Source of the DNA: an uncultured Clostridia bacterium
Lineage (GTDB): Bacteria; Bacillota; Clostridia; Oscillospirales; Acutalibacteraceae
Direction of reading: 5' to 3'
DNA length: 15,472 bases
Assembly: GCA_937895645.1 (NCBI GenBank)
Contig: CALBKQ010000199.1
Span: 1 to 15,472, forward strand
Part shown: piece by piece, positions 15,162 to 15,472 of the stretch
How positions within the stretch are numbered: the stretch's first letter is position 1
Layout: the number at the start of each line of letters is the position of its first letter
Notes under the pieces: model-generated
Databases searched by the model: none
Seen by the model: only the letters and a program-made list of their open reading frames with translations
What the model was told of the DNA's origin: nothing
Translations under genes and position numbers: made by a program

Positions 15162-15435
15162 ATTGAATTCCTACGTTTAACATCATATCGGAAAAATAAC
15201 TTCCCCGATAACCATCTGCTTTGGCTGCTGTTAAATGCTTGGTTGCTTCATTATGAAGTTCTGAATATTTCATTGACTGCCTTGCAGCCTGCATGGCTAA
15301 CTGATCATCATAAATCTTGTCTGAAATAGCATCCAATGCCTTCATCGCCATATCCGTATTCTTTTGAATTTCCCGATAAATTGCCATTTCCTGTGTTTCC
15401 TGGATTTTCAGCGTAATGCGTTTATTATCATGCAA
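15140..15435 (-). pseudogene. Truncated remnant of a clostridial hypothetical protein, probably transferred DNA
   Basis: The minus strand from TTG at 15435 reads about 97 protein-like residues: KRITLKIQETQEMAIYREIQ, then an Ala/Met-rich helical stretch (MAMKALDAISDKIYDDQLAM), then YFSDMMLNVGIQYNTLLNK. It resembles small helical hypothetical proteins of clostridial accessory regions as I remember them, but I cannot name a family. The frame stays open to 14959, but that part is antisense to the membrane protein gene and looks like noise, so the real coding similarity seems to end near 15140. No ribosome site precedes the TTG, and an in-frame stop lies at 15442-15444, so the 5' end may be damaged too. 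GC content (about 43% in the line from 15241) and codons such as CGG and CTG differ from the neighbours. It could instead be an intact short gene with a diverged end. Confidence 0.5.
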
Positions 15436-15472
15436 GATGCACTATTATTACGATTTTGGTTGATTGTTCCTG

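Overview
The window is a stretch of chromosome from a low-GC, Gram-positive Clostridia-type bacterium, most likely an anaerobic gut relative of Ruminococcus/Eubacterium (Oscillospirales or Lachnospirales). The signs are AT-rich codon use with strong Shine-Dalgarno sites, acetate kinase, TmcAL, an IspH-ribosomal protein S1 fusion, a YunB sporulation protein, and a GH27 alpha-galactosidase. The genus cannot be fixed from this sequence alone. No tRNA, rRNA, CRISPR array or intact mobile element was found.

Layout, left to right. (1) 1-2188: acetate kinase (ackA, minus strand, cut by the window edge) is divergent from tmcAL. TmcAL consumes acetate to modify elongator tRNA-Met. The two share a promoter region with overlapping -10 elements. 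(2) 2213-7713: a tight plus-strand operon of an RpiR-type regulator, an HI0933-family flavoprotein, cytidylate kinase, a PlsC-like acyltransferase and an IspH-S1 fusion, ending in a clear terminator. The genes overlap or nearly touch, which suggests co-transcription. The fusion carries a perfect internal Shine-Dalgarno and changes codon use at the IspH/S1 boundary, so S1 may also be made alone. (3) 7805-9532: a membrane-anchored GH27 alpha-galactosidase with a carbohydrate-binding-like domain inserted in its barrel, starting only 15 nt after the terminator's T-run. (4) 9471-9905: a CmpB-type four-helix membrane protein on the minus strand whose 3' end overlaps the galactosidase 3' end by 62 nt. 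(5) 9977-12608: yunB and ligA, overlapping by 8 nt, closed by a terminator that also serves the opposite strand. (6) 12620-14499: a minus-strand pair of RluA-type pseudouridine synthase and a phosphotransferase-fold kinase, driven by a strong promoter. (7) 14603-15136: a two-helix membrane protein of unknown function. (8) 15137-15472: higher-GC, foreign-looking sequence holding what appears to be a 3'-truncated gene remnant on the minus strand, next to a near-consensus promoter.

Most of the window is housekeeping: acetate metabolism, tRNA and rRNA modification, nucleotide, phospholipid and isoprenoid synthesis, translation, DNA ligation and sporulation. I did not find a convincing new multi-gene system. 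The best leads are the internal S1 start, the overlapping ackA/tmcAL promoters, the anchored GH27 architecture, and the foreign junction at the right end.
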